A stretch of 64,000 nucleotides of DNA, taken from NCBI RefSeq assembly GCF_000003815.2, contig NC_049990.1, positions 13,258,784 to 13,322,783 on the forward strand. Reading direction: 5' to 3'. A program made the translations under genes and the position numbers. How positions within the stretch are numbered: position 1 is the first letter of the stretch; each line of letters begins with the position of its first letter. The notes under the pieces are model-generated. The model ran no database searches. It saw only the letters and a list, made by a program, of their open reading frames with translations, and was not told the origin of the DNA. The stretch comes from Branchiostoma floridae (lineage: Eukaryota > Chordata > Leptocardii > Amphioxiformes > Branchiostomatidae). Positions 1 through 12,532 of the stretch are shown piece by piece.

Positions 1-1789
1 TAAACGTATTGTATTTATATATGTACATAACGTTAGATAATACGTCGTCAGATAATATACCCTGAAAGTCCTGAGCCCTTAAATTTTCATATTTAATCTA
101 CCGCGCCAAGTCAAGCGACGGAACTAGTCGGTTACTTGACTCTAAAAGTCTTTTTTCTGAATATTCTTCAGGCTGAAATATTTATCTTAGATCCCAGGTC
201 ATTGTGTAAGAGCCGAATTATCTATTAGTTGGTCTCTCGTCGGGAAACAGTCTGGTTTGATACCGTGGAGCTGTACAAATATTATTATTATGAAAATAAA
301 ACTTAGTTTTTTAAACCGTTTTACAAGGCCTATATTCAAGCCAAAGCAGGATAGAAGTCGGTGCGCCCTCTAGGTGGTATCTCACTGCACTTGAGGTACT
401 GGTGCGGCACTGCGGGGCTCGTTCATTGCGGCACTGTTGTGTTATTTTTGCCACCTTTCCATTGCACTCACACTGACGTGCGGCACTGTTGCGTGTCTAG
501 ACTAAATGAACATTTTATTGTTAATAAATGGCTGTATCTCCCAGCTATACAATAGATTAAGTCTCTGAACAGTTGATGTAAGAATGTGATCAACACCAGA
601 AGATTATAAGAATACTGGTGCTTTTACAATTTATATCTATATGTTTACGACATGATTTTAAAATACCATTTTCCAGATACATTTCAGTTTTACTTTGATT
701 GTTGTTAGTCGGTTTATGATATTTTCCATATTTTCTCCCTTAGTACGGGGTTAGCCAAATATTGCACTGATGAAATAAAAACAAAAGATTTATGCATTTT
801 ATTCACCAACACGATAATGGCACTGTTGTGAGGGAAGTAGGGCCCGGTATGGTGCAGTTACGAAGGCTGAAAACCACTGACGTATAACGGATACAAAAAG
901 GGGTCAATCGTCAGGCTGACCTCAAGTCGATCGACCCTACTTCAAGATGAGGAAGTGAGAGAGGGCCACCATTCCAGCTGGGAGTCTAGATGTGTGCCCT
1001 CCAGCACTTTCCACACAGGTTTTTATTTGCTGAATCAGTCACGCCAAGGTCCCGCCAGACATATCTAACATGGCGCCTCTACTTCGCGCTACATTACCGG
1101 AATTAGGAGAATTAGGTTGCTGCTTGTCATATTGCGTTACCAAGAATAATGTAATCCTGAAATAGATTATGATATATAAACCGAATTTCCCCAATGAGGA
1201 CCGGTACCTGGCTAAAAGTTGGAACCTCTAACTATGCTGGAGTATCAACTTGATGAATGCTCCATTACGGTGGAGAGGAGTTAATAGATTAGCACTCAAT
1301 GAAGCTTGCCAATGTTCCACAAATAACAGACATTAGATTCTTCACGAAATGATTTTTTTAGTAAAAGAACATTTGAAAAAGGCAGAAAAGCTGTCAATGG
1401 AATTTCATTGGGAAATTTACAACAATTACACAATTTCTGTTATATTTATAATTTTGCTTAAGGAAATCTTCATTGCTGATATTTTGGGGAACAGTTTCAA
1501 ATTTTTAAACAAGTACTATGATGTCAGACATTTTATTATTTTTCAAACACTTACATGTCATCATCATCATCATCATCTTTCATCCTCTTGAGAGGTGGAG
1601 CAAACGAAGTTAGAATATGATAAATAATAGTATACTTTGATATCTTTACATGCGTAAACCTTTGGCAATATTTGGGTGCACCAGTGCATCCACAAAAAAA
1701 AAAACTGGGTGCACTGCTCCAATTGTGGCTGCACCAGGGTGTACATGCACCCAGTATTTCGAGCCCTGCATATGTGTGCACATATAAAG
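1..1789. other. Repeat-derived, no gene seen
   Basis: Contains a left-end fragment of the GGTGGTATCTCACTG TIR family at about 370-515, matching the complete element at 4749-4991. There is a (CAT)n run at about 1558-1578. An A-tract-interrupted segment at 1672-1770 ends in CGAGCCCTG, which is hAT-end-like but unproven because I found no partner end. The short open frames have no recognisable product. Confidence 0.5.
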
Positions 1790-2075
1790 TCTAATCTATT
1801 CTATCACATTCGACTCTCTCGCGCTCCTTGGTAATTGCATCAATGTAGTGAGTTATATGATTAGTTAGGATCGATTTATTGAAGGCTGTAAGGAGTATGA
1901 ATTTCCTTTCATTATGGAAGTATCTGAAATGGGAACTCTTACTTAAAAGAAAGTCGAATACATAAAAGGACAATCTACAGTAATATGTATTTCGTCTTCA
2001 ACTTTACCTACACTACAAAATTGACGGATTAGCTCTATAGGAGTGTGGTTTTCCTGATTTGGAATTTGTTGAACT
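1790..2075 (-). pseudogene. Degraded LINE fragment, C-terminal Cys/His motif region
   Basis: Read on the minus strand, the segment gives TPIELIRQFCSVGKVEDEIH then ITVDCPF, and after a frameshift FYVFDF....NERKFILLTAFN..ILTN....I. This is the pattern that follows the reverse transcriptase in many non-LTR elements (C..C...K.EDE.HF...CP.Y, then KF..L......I...A.YI). Frameshifts show it is dead. The 114-codon open frame upstream on the same strand (2035-2379) may be part of the same relic, but I do not recognise it. Confidence 0.55.
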
Positions 2076-4748
2076 TTTTCTCAGTTTGGTACCAGTGGGT
2101 CTGTGACGTGCGTTTGCAATCTTCAGATATTCTTCTTCGTAATAAGATTGTTTTGATCATCTGTTCGAAGGTAATTTTTTTCGCATTCGTAATGAAGGAA
2201 AGGAAATCTTGTATTTCCGGTAACGGTATTTTAAAAGATAGGGTTGCGAGGTGTGAACTCTTTTTTGTGTCCTTTTTTACATGTCGGCCGAGGTGATCGA
2301 ACAAATACATTTTTGCAATGTAACATCTGGTATTGCTATAAGGCAGTGCATACCTACATAGAAAGCCGACAACAAACATAAAATATGAATTATCATTTTA
2401 AATAATGCACGTAATCTCCCTCATACACATTGATAGGTACAATACAAATGGCCTCACACTTAATTAGCATATAATTAGCATACAATTCATGTCCTTGGAC
2501 AAGACCGGACCGACCGTGAGACTAATGTTGATCTATGACGTCACCCTAACAATTACAGATACGCTGTGGGCATTATATACACAATCAACAACGCGTAATT
2601 TACTTTGCTTATTGTTTGCCCGGCAGATAGCCAGTTTATAACGTTCCCTCAATCGATAGGGACATGATACAATATCAAACGCTATAGTAACCCCCGGGTA
2701 AGTCATTAGAACCAATCTCCATGTTAATCTATGATGTGGTACTATGATGTGGTGCTGTGGTAATGCTCCCATCCTGCGCAAATGCATGCTGTTGTTAACG
2801 TGAAAGTTTATCTGTGTTGGTAGAAGTCATTATTGAATAGTTGAACTGTAATATTCAACACAAAAATTGGACTCACCCAAATTTTCGACTGAACAGCACC
2901 AGTCTTTGTGAAGGAATGAACAATCCACTGCTGTGAAGATAGGACACGTGACTCAGTAAGCAGTGGATCGTAGGTTGCAGGAAGTCTATGGCGCCCACCG
3001 TCTCTGTTCAGTGATGGCTGTAAAGCTCTGATGTAGATGGCTTCCTTGATCCCTCTAGCTGTTGCTGTATGTTGTTGTTGTTGAATAATCCCTAAGCAGA
3101 TCTATAGAGGGCAGAGGCATTATTAACAATATTAACAGGTTAACAGTATCTAGTTGGCCCCAGCATTTTTCTCAATAATGACGTTTCAGTCTCTCCGCAT
3201 GGCCATTTTAACAGCACCGTTTGTTTAGATCTTTGCATATTGCTTTTGCCCCCGATAGATCTGCTTTGAAGCGAGTTGTTGATGAGAATTCTGTTCTAAC
3301 TGTTTGTGAATGTTTATCTACCATCTACCATCAATCTTCCCCAAGCTTTTCTCACCTTTCCGACCTTTTCTTGCTTAAGTCGTCCAACCCCTTTATGAAC
3401 ATGTTGGACAATTCATCTCCCACTGCCTTCGGAAAAGAAGTCAAACCCACCAAAAGGCTTAAGTAAAAATAGATTTAGATTAGAAGTTATTTCTCTTTTG
3501 ATTTATCTATAGATATCATTTCCTTCTCTGTAAAGTGTACAATTATGTATAACACTGCTTTACTTTGTCTGCAATTAGCCCTCGGGCATGACCTTTCAAT
3601 AAAGATTATAATAGTTAAACGGGCAGAATTGCAGATACATATATCGCAGTTGATGTGCTGACAATCAAGACTAAGCAACATCTCCCAACAGAGGCGGACC
3701 GAGAATAGGGAAAGATTAGCGCTGTGCTATTTACACCCCACCTCCATTATTATTCCGTCGCTCAACATTTGGCAGCTGCAAAAGCGCCGATGTAGGTGCA
3801 CGTAATTACATTGGATAGGTGTTGCTTCAAGCTATTCATGCCCTTAATTATGTAGTATCAGCTTCGAATAGCTGCACCGTTTCATTACGCAGGTCCGGCA
3901 ATTTAACGGCACCCACCAGGAGGCATGTTCCAGCCGAATCAAAGTGTTCTGTCGTTTATCAAATTGACGCCTGCAGGTGATGAAATGAAAGTGATGAAAT
4001 GAAGACATATCAAGCCATGCGTACGCCTCCTGCTATTGCGAAAAAAAACGTTGGGGTTTAAGTGCTGTGTACAACTTGCGACAGAATCTAAACATGTACT
4101 TTATGACAAAGCTTTGTTTCCAAAGCCATAGCCTAGGTTTTATAAGCCCTTCAGTGGTACGAAGCAACTTTACAAGGGACAGAGGAAATTGTGTGCAATC
4201 TACCATAACCTTACAACCGGCATTTTGTCGCCAGCATCATTTTAAAGTCAGATTGCCGTTTGAAAGGTTTGTCCTTGAACCTGTGGTAATGAAGTTTTCA
4301 GACAAAATTGTGTTCTACCAATACAGCGGCCGTTCATGTTACCCACTTTGTCCCACTATACAGCTCATTTACACATCTAGATGTGTTGTCTTGTACTCGC
4401 ATTAAGTTTATTGTTGGTAGATAGCACAATCGTGATTGATATGGTTTAATCAGATTTTATGTATCACATTATATTTTCACAGAAAAGCATTTTCTCTCTG
4501 ATGCCAACGTCAGTTCGATGTTTTCTGTGGCAGGATTTGCAATAAAAAGATGGAAGTCTTTTCGTGCGCAGAACGTGATGTCACCGGCTTTCCAAATATG
4601 GGCACCCACCATCTTTGCGACGCTTTGCAACACCGAACTTTCGGTGTTGATATATCGTGTTCTGGACAAGCAAAGGTTACGATTATGCGTCATAGACAGC
4701 CGTTGTGGTCAGGAAGAAGTGACAAAAGTTTGGGAATTGAATATTTAA
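2076..4748. other. No gene seen; contains a partial foldback-family copy
   Basis: Bases about 2796-2945 match one half of the foldback element at 29865-30134 (TCTGTGTTGGTAGA, AACACAAAAATTGGACTCAC, CAGTCTTTGT). Bases about 4550-4740 resemble the GGGCCCCCTAGCGGC-type repeat family near 61.3 kb (ATATCGTGTTCTGGACA). Nothing else is recognised. Confidence 0.45.
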
Positions 4749-4991
4749 AGGTGGTGTCTGACTACACGTGGGGTACTGGTGCGGCACTGCGGGGTTCGTT
4801 CACTGCGGCACTGTTGTGTTGTTTTCGCCAACTTCCCCTTGCACCCACACTGATGTGCGGCACTGTTGCGTTTTTAGACTAAATGGACATCGGGGTTCGC
4901 TTGCGACCCCTTTAGGTTCCGTGAAGGTACGTCTGCGTTGACGAACCCCGCAGTGCCGTACCAGTACCACAAGTCCAGTGAGATACCACCT
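4749..4991. mobile_element. Complete TTAA-target MITE (243 bp), GGTGGTRTCTSACT family
   Basis: Inverted ends of about 50 bases: the left end starts AGGTGGTGTCTGACTACACG, and the right end reversed starts AGGTGGTATCTCACTGGACT. Both continue into CGGCACTGCGGGGTTCGT. TTAA stands directly outside both ends (4745-4748 and 4992-4995), the target preference of piggyBac-type transposases. It carries no open frame and so is non-autonomous. Confidence 0.85.
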
Positions 4992-5089
4992 TTAATGTTG
5001 TCAAAGCTTGCTTGCATGAAATAAACTAGATGAAATCTAGCGCTCCCGTGTTCGCGATGATCACAAGTCCCTCACATCATAATTGATAA

Positions 5090-5560
5090 AACTTGGTTGT
5101 CTCCTTCGTCTGTCAAGTTCCTGTAATGCATGTGCCTTTTGTGGTCCGAAGAGAATGCCCCATCTATTGCTCATTCCTTGTTTATTTCGTGGATCTTTTT
5201 TTACTATCTTTGCTGCCTTGGCTCTATCTCTTCTCTGCTCTACGGCACTCGACGAGTTAACTTTTCTATCAAATCATCAATATAGATAATGAAGACTAAG
5301 GGGCCTAGGATGGAGCCTTGGGGAACTTCCTCTTTTATGTCTATATTTCTGGCGGTGGAAGTTGCTGGTTTTTTTTTCAGATCGTTGCTCTCAGTTTTTC
5401 ATCTGTATGGTAGCTCTCAATCCATCTGAGTACCTTTTTCTTCACATCGATGGCTTTTACTTAAGCAATTACCCCCGTGTATCGTACGTGATCGAATGCA
5501 TCGCTAATGTCCTGGCCTTCGTAGTGTAAAACGCAGGTTTTCATCATTCTGCCCCTGTAT
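5090..5560 (-). pseudogene. LINE reverse-transcriptase fragment (with YIDD box)
   Basis: The minus strand reads EVPQGSILGPLVFIIYIDDL followed by IEKLTRR, which is the conserved RT block x-PQGS-x-LGP-x-x-F-x-x-Y-x-DDL with the catalytic Asp pair. Upstream on the same strand comes DISDAFDHVRYTGVIA, a stop, VKAIDVKKKVLRWIESY, the FSKAFD...L..K......L..W...FL block. The in-frame stop and frameshifts mark a dead copy. The clade is uncertain. Confidence 0.75.
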
Positions 5561-7195
5561 GGTAGTCGTTACTAATAAGTTACACAGAAACTACCAAATA
5601 TACTAAAATATATACATGTATTACTAAATAATAGACGGACAGTAATTATGATAAAAAGTGAAAATTGACAAAGTGACCATTATGTGTCATTTGGCAGACT
5701 ATGACACAAAGTTTACTCATAACTTCTATGTTCACATATATCCTTTTCTTATTCAAAATCTTTCTATGCTATCATTATAGCGACAACACTAATGGTTGAC
5801 CAACATTAAGATGTCAAGACTGTTGAAATAGTGGATTATTATAGTCTTACTGCCCCTAAGGCTTCCTGAGCTACAGGACTGAGTGAGTGAGTGAGTGATT
5901 TTCAAATAGAGTAAAATGCAGGTTCTCCTAACTTCTGCGTATATCAATGATTCTAGGAATCGATCATTTACGCCAAAACTTAGATATGCTTCGAAGTTAA
6001 ATAAAACTGTAAATTTATTCTTATCACAACAAACCCTTGAACAATTTGCTCGTCAATAATCTCATATGGCCAATGTAAAAAATTATGCCTAATTCTTGTT
6101 ATCATTTTCATTCGTCCCATAGCCCATCATTTTACACAGAATAATTGTCTTTCAGGAAGATAACTTGTCTTCGCAAAGGGTAAATAAGAAGGCATGTTAG
6201 TGTCAGGTATCGTCTTATCAGTACGTAGGAAATAATTTGACTCACAAGGCAGCTCTTACGATCCTGAGAGTATACCCGAGCCATTACAATATATCTTAAG
6301 CACTCATCAGGGACAGTATTGTTCAGTAAATCATCATTTATTTCTCCGCTTTGTGGACATCGGCAAGTCTTCGTGCGAGGTTCTGAGAATTCTGCACAAT
6401 CTTCACGTCCTACCAGGCCAAACACGGCTTTTATCCCCTCTATGACCATCCCGGGGATGCTAATACGAATGGAGTATTAGAAGGCCGTGAAATAAATCCA
6501 CTCATACATGTTTATGGCAGGTGTGTAATAAGGGATATCGCCACAGGCTGGCGCCAGTAAAATCCGCCGCTGACCACTACCCAGCTTAACATGGCAGCAA
6601 ACGGCAGGGCATAAATAAGCCAATAATGCTTCTCTTATTGATGAAGAGCATGTGAGCTGGGCTGGACGAGGGGTGATCAATATGGTCTGCACCTCACCCA
6701 GAAAAAGGTGGACAACTCATACTTTAAAGCATAGTTATGAAATATCAAGTCTTTTATGAATGCCAACCGAAATCCAAATCATTGTGATCATTACGTAGCT
6801 AGCGATACTCTGTAACGTTAGGCGAGAGAGAAGAAAAGAAAACATTGACAATGGAGCTGCACCTGGGGTTGTGTGGGTCAACTTGTTCCGCCAAAAGTCA
6901 GATGCCAACTCCTTTCTAGTTAGAATGCAAAGGCAATCCTATCAAACATTCCCCACAATGTCTTGTAAGACTTCACGGCGGGAAGAACTTGACCTAAACA
7001 GTTCTTGTCACAGTTTACAGTTCTTTCTCGTCACTTACCCACTAATTATCAAAAGGACGTGCTCTGCATGGGAAGTTGCCACAATGGTTAGGAATTCTGC
7101 GGATATTGATAAAAACTGTCTTTATACTAGATAATTATGCTCAGACATCTGTGCTCATCTGAGGCCAAAATCCCCCAAACAACTTGTTAGTATAC
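5561..7195. other. No gene seen
   Basis: AT-rich sequence without recognisable coding. A short (GAGT)n run lies at 5880-5898. Bases 6660-6800 (GGGGTGATCAATATGG, CCTCACCCAGAAA) resemble 52230-52310 and are a dispersed repeat. Confidence 0.4.
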
Positions 7196-7379
7196 ATGCA
7201 TGTGTATTCGTCTGTGTATATGTGTGTATCTCTGTGTGTGTGTATGAGTATGTGTGTGTGTGTGTGTGAGTGTTTGTGTGTGTTTGTTTATGTGAGTGTT
7301 TGTGAGCGTTTATGTTTATGTGAGTGAGTGTTTGTGTGAGTGTGTGTGTGTTTATGTGAGTGTGTGTGTGTGTGTTTGT

Positions 7380-7416
<37 letters not shown>

Positions 7417-7621
7417 TGTGTGTGTGTGTGAGTGTGTGTGTGTGTGTGTGTGAGTATGTGTGTGTGTGTGTTTGTGAATGTGTGCGTGTGTGTTTATGTG
7501 AGTGTTTGTGAGTGTGTGTTTATGTGAGTGAGTGTGTGTGTGTGTGTGTGTTTGTGAGTATGTGTGTGTGTGTGTGTGTGTGTTTGTGAGTATGTGTGTG
7601 TGTGTGTGTGTGTGTTTGTGA

Positions 7622-7656
<35 letters not shown>

Positions 7657-7791
7657 AGTATGTGTGTGTGTGTGTTTATGTGTTTGTGAGTGTGTGTGCA
7701 TGTGAGTGAGTGTGTGTGTGTCTGTGTTTGTGAGTGTGTGTGTGTGTGTGCATGTGTGTGTGTGTGTGTGTGTATGTTTGTGAGTGTGTGT

Positions 7792-7854
<63 letters not shown>

Positions 7855-7855
7855 T
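7196..7855. repeat. Long GT/AC microsatellite (about 650 bp)
   Basis: Nearly pure TG dinucleotides with interspersed TGAG and TTTGTGAG variants. The variants form short higher-order blocks such as GTTTGTGAGTATG repeated about every 40 bases at 7550-7660. Alternating purine-pyrimidine DNA of this length can adopt Z-form. The long Thr-His and Cys-Val open frames across it are artefacts. Confidence 0.97.
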
Positions 7856-8719
7856 GTACTCTGACGGATTTGCCATGCCGCAGATGGAAGGCGGAGAACC
7901 GTCCCTTTTATGTTTGCCCATAATATGAACCCGAGTCCATAAAGTAGATGCAACAGTTCTAGCTTGCACCTGTTAAAATCACATCCCGTTTTATCGCTCC
8001 TGGGGCACAATTTCACGCCAGTGAGTTTATGAATTGCGCCCTTTACGGACGAAAATTTTAACAGTCAACTTGTCACGAATAACGATGAAGACTTCACTGG
8101 AAAATTGAAACAGGGCACAATTAGAGAGTAATGTCTGTGTAAAGCTCATTAGCAATGTGGAAGTCAAGTTGTACATTTAGTTCTTTTGATAATTTCACAA
8201 TGTTTTCATTTTGTGCAGGAGGTTTAAGAATTGTGAACCGTGAATCAATGAAGTGCGACAATTCATCACATTTAAAGAAACATTGCCGGAATGGTGTTCG
8301 TGGGGCGGATCACATGGTTTGTTTGCAATCGATGTCATAAAATTGGATAGAATTTACTTATCGAGTATTTTCCATAGACTTTACCGTAAGATTCCTGTAG
8401 TAAACATGTCGTTGTCACAGCACATACAGCCGTGTTTATGGGGTATGAACACCTCAGGCCTAGGAACAAATGATCCCGATTATGCGACCGACCCGAGCAA
8501 AATCCAACCGACCCTGGCGTAAAAAGGGACATGAAATGTCGATCTGGCGTCTGTATAGATTAATGCAAACTAGGCTTCCCGTGTTTTTGACATTGATATA
8601 TTAAGGATTTAAAATGGAAAGAATATAGATAGCAAAGAATATGTAGTAAACAACATGTAGTTGAAATAACCAGTTTTTACATTGCTAAACTGTATTTCTT
8701 GGTTCACTTCAAGTCCCAA

Positions 8720-9183
8720 GGCCATGTTGATTTGATTATATGGATGACATCCTCCGGGAACTCCAAAACTGATGCGAGCGAGCGAATAAAAAAAAAGTTT
8801 GGCCAAAAAAAAAAGTTGCCTTCAGTATGAAATCAAAGTGGCCAGGAAGGTTGAACATAGGACTAAAAACACATAGTATGGTATACCATGATCCTCTGGA
8901 CCTGAATTTTCTGTACTGCTACCTCCCCCAACCAACAATAGATTTTTTTTTCTTTCCGTCCTTTCACATCTTATTCTTTGACTTTAAATTCATATTGGCA
9001 TTCTATATATGGAATTAGTTATCTGTTTTCTGATACTTTTTTTTCAATCTACGGAATATTTGTGCTCATTTTACAGCTGCTTTGCACAATTTATTGTGTG
9101 GTCGAAAACTTTTTTTTTTTTTGGAAATGGCCGAAAATTGGTGCGAGCGCGGATGTCATCCATATAATCAAATCAACGTGGCC
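8720..9183. mobile_element. TIR element F1, Harbinger-like (3-bp target duplication CAA)
   Basis: Ends are GGCCATGTTGATTTGATTAT and, reversed, GGCCACGTTGATTTGATTAT. The inverted match runs about 33 bases and resumes at GCGAGCG. CAA flanks both sides (8717-8719, 9184-9186). The second copy, F2 at 46132-47334, is flanked by TTA on both sides, so the duplication length is three bases in both. GGCC-type ends with a 3-bp duplication suggest PIF/Harbinger. No transposase is present. Confidence 0.8.
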
Positions 9184-9186
9184 CAA

Positions 9187-12100
9187 CCTAAAGACCCGGG
9201 CCCCTTTTGTTGACCAGAAGTACAACACGTTTTCCAGGACCTTATAGATTTGCATTCATGAAAGTCAATGCAGCATCAGAGCAGAGTTAGTATCGATTGA
9301 TTTTTTTTCCATGTTTGTTGCAATACAGCGTTCTTACTGTCAACTGCTGATCACTGAATGTTGTCAAGACGGAGTTCAGTAATGTTTTAGATGTTTTACG
9401 GCCATTGGAAAAGTCAATTCTGTAATGCTATGCCCTTGGGTATAAGAGAAGGCCGCGGATGTAAGCAATGAAATACGGAGTAGAATATTTACAGTCCCGT
9501 CAATATTCCTCAGCAAAGTGCGTGGCAATGAATACGTGAAAAAGACAAGAGCTATTTACGAACTCTTCCCCCACTGTGTAGAAAACAAGTATCATTTATC
9601 TTCTATAATCACCTCTGGAGTTGCTGGGTGTGAAATGTGAGCGTTTATCTGGCGTCCCTCCATCACGGTGATGTTCATTTGGAACAGGTGCCTTCTGAAC
9701 GCTTCTGAAAAGTTTATAAAAAAGGGATTACCCTGTCACAGCTTTGACACTAGGGTGGGCGCACTCGGTGCGTATTGAATACCAATAACAACACGCAGAT
9801 TATCATAGATATAAAGTAAATACTGCTTACGTAGTTGATGGCATTTCTAAATGTTGAATTGCCTGGTCAGGTGTTGATGTTAACGGTGTACGCAATTTAA
9901 TTCCGTAGTACACATGTGATATTTGTGAGGCCCCAGTGCACATGTATAACCGTATGGAGGAAGGCTCTATGTAGGGTATAGAGGTGATCACACGACACAG
10001 TTCCCGCACGAACCCACAGGCTCTACGCCTTGTGCAGCATTTTCCTGGCTGGACCTTTATTATTACAAAGTCTCGCCCTTCCACAATGAAAATTGATCAC
10101 CAGCCACGGTGAAACAAAGTAATAAAAAAAGGCACCACCGCCCCACTAAATGATGTATTACTCCAAATTTTATGGAGTTTTACGTGTTGTCGACAATTGT
10201 ACGCTAGCTGTTTGACGCGCCCTCCGAAGCGAGAAGTAAACCCTAAAACAGATGGAGCTCGGCACGGTACAGATCCCCGACGGTAATTGCCACCATTTCA
10301 GCCTCTCAATTATTGATAATGCATAATAAGGAACACGACAATGAATAGCGTCATTAGATCTCCTTACTAAGAAGGGTTTGCACTCTCCTTGTCTGTAGGA
10401 CTCCTGAGGCCCCCCGGTTGTGGTCTGGGACATACCAGGGGACAAACCGCAAAGAAAACACTGGAAATCGGATATTTTGTGCAATAATGACTTTTCATTA
10501 CGTGAGGGCCCCGCCAGGGCTGGCTCTGTCTCGATCTATGGGAAAACATATTGCAGGTCACGGCATGGCGGTCTCGTTAGTCGATATGCAATCAGCGTTA
10601 TAGTTCATGTACATTTGTGGATTGAAACCTCTGTAGTTAGGGAATTCCTGCGGAAAGAGGCCAATTGAAAATGCAAGTAACAAGGTGCTTGACAGAGATC
10701 AGAATGCAGTTCAAAGCTTCATTTTCTCTCACGCACGTACGCTCACACAATACATAAGTGTCTGTAAGTTAACTTAAGGATAAGCCACTAAAAACACATA
10801 CTTCTAACAGAAAAATTAACTATATCAAAGAAAATTAGATTTCAATTTCCTCAAATATTAACGAAACAACGTTACACTTTCAGACTGAAGAATTATAAAT
10901 GTTTCTTATTGATTGTGCTAGAAATGTATTCCGTTTTGTAAATCAATTTTTTTGGTTAATCATCTTCACTAACTAACATGTGTCCAGGGTGTGGAAGTCT
11001 TATCTCAACAAAGAAAAACGTTCTAGCTTTTCCTCATCAGCTATGCAAAGGAGGTTTAAATCTTTGAAAATCATGTTTGAAAATATTTACCTACAAATAA
11101 CCTTGTGTTTGCTACAGTTGTTAAATACCCATTAAATACTACTTTGGAATTATGTTGTTTTCATATTAATTATGCGAATGAATGTTCCTCTCTTTGTGAC
11201 ATTTGTCCCTTGCTTTGATAATTATATCATTTAATACAGTAGACTGTATGCAATGGTAGTGTTCGCAGCCTCCAGTGGTTCTCAGATGTATGGGTGCAGT
11301 GTGCAACACCCACGTACACACATTATCGTAACAATATACCTTATAGAAGTAATGGGCCTCTGTTCTCCAGACAAAGTAACTGCATCGAGCACGCCTTTGC
11401 CAATGTACCGATTATTGCACGGATATGGCATTTCTGCCTGCTGCACCAATATTGCCTGCTCTCTTCATTTGCTGAAGAGGGAAATAGACTTGCAAACCCT
11501 TTGATACATATAGCTTCTAATCTTAGGACTTGGTTGCAAACGAAATGTTGTTATTTTTCTAACACCCCTATTCCACTTACGACCGCCCTTAAACATGTGC
11601 TCAACGAATTTCGTAAATAACAGATATTTTTGTGTTGTGTCTTTCCAGTCCTACAGTATGTATCATATTCAAGTTAAGAAAGCAAGAGTTACAAAAAAGT
11701 CTAATCCTTGTCGCAGTGGGACCGACGTCTACTTGAATGAGGAGTGAATTCAGGTCCAGGCCTCACTGGCGGAGTCAGGTTTCCTCCTGGAGGAATACGA
11801 TGTTCCCAATTCCATATCCATACGATCAATAATCATTTGTACTCAACGATACAGAGGAACAGCTTGCCTATCCCATGATATGACATCGCGCCAGAGTCGA
11901 GGCAGCGGCGAGCTTGGTTCAACACGGATCTAAACTTTGTTGTACCACTTGTCTATGGGATTTAGTCTTGTAACTAAAACTCATGATGCTGCAGTATTTA
12001 CGATTTGTGTCCACCCTTAGATCTCGTGCTTTCTATGCATGTGTGGATTTCTAACGAAATCGATATCTAGTTCAGTGTCCTTCAGCCAAATATGTTGCAC

Positions 12101-12278
12101 CCATGGATGACCTGGAACCCCCATCCGTCAGCAGAACTGCACGTTTATCTGACATGACTGTGAAACGATGAATCCATGACGTTTAGATGTCCCTGTCCCT
12201 GATATTGGCCGATCGTCACTGGTGATAATGATGTTTGTGTGGTATTGCTGAGCACATCATCTTGGCCTGATGATCTAA
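9187..12278. other. No gene seen
   Basis: About 3 kb without a recognisable exon or repeat boundary. Open frames of up to 108 codons (11294-11620) show no family motif and I do not call them. Confidence 0.4.
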
Positions 12279-12529
12279 GGCCCCCTTGCCACTAGACGGC
12301 GATCCCGCTGCGCTCTCACTGCGACCTGAATAGGATATGGGTAACCTTCATTTTCATACTGGATATATTATACAAAACGTAAAAGTGGAAGTAAAAAGAC
12401 CACAAAACACATAAGGTGTAAAAAGATTCGTTTCTTTTCTATTCAATTTGTTGAGCGATATGCCAAATTTTAGGTCTTAGAGAGCGCGCGGCGAGAGCGC
12501 CGTCCTAGTGGAAAGGGGGGGGGGGGGGG
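12279..12529. mobile_element. Small TIR element (251 bp) with G-run end
   Basis: The left end GGCCCCCTTGCCACTAGACG mirrors the right end, where CGTCCTAGTGGAAAG runs into a stretch of G. TAA flanks both sides (12276-12278, 12530-12532). The GGCCCCCT...CACTAG start resembles the element C end at 19091. Confidence 0.65.
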
Positions 12530-12532
12530 TAA

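Noticed and set aside
7288-8016. 242-codon minus frame rich in Thr-His and matching Cys-Val plus frames
   Set aside because: Pure artefact of the GT microsatellite, which lacks stop codons in several frames.
11294-11620. 108-codon plus frame
   Set aside because: No recognisable motif, no splice context and an AT-rich surround. Length is not improbable by chance in 64 kb.
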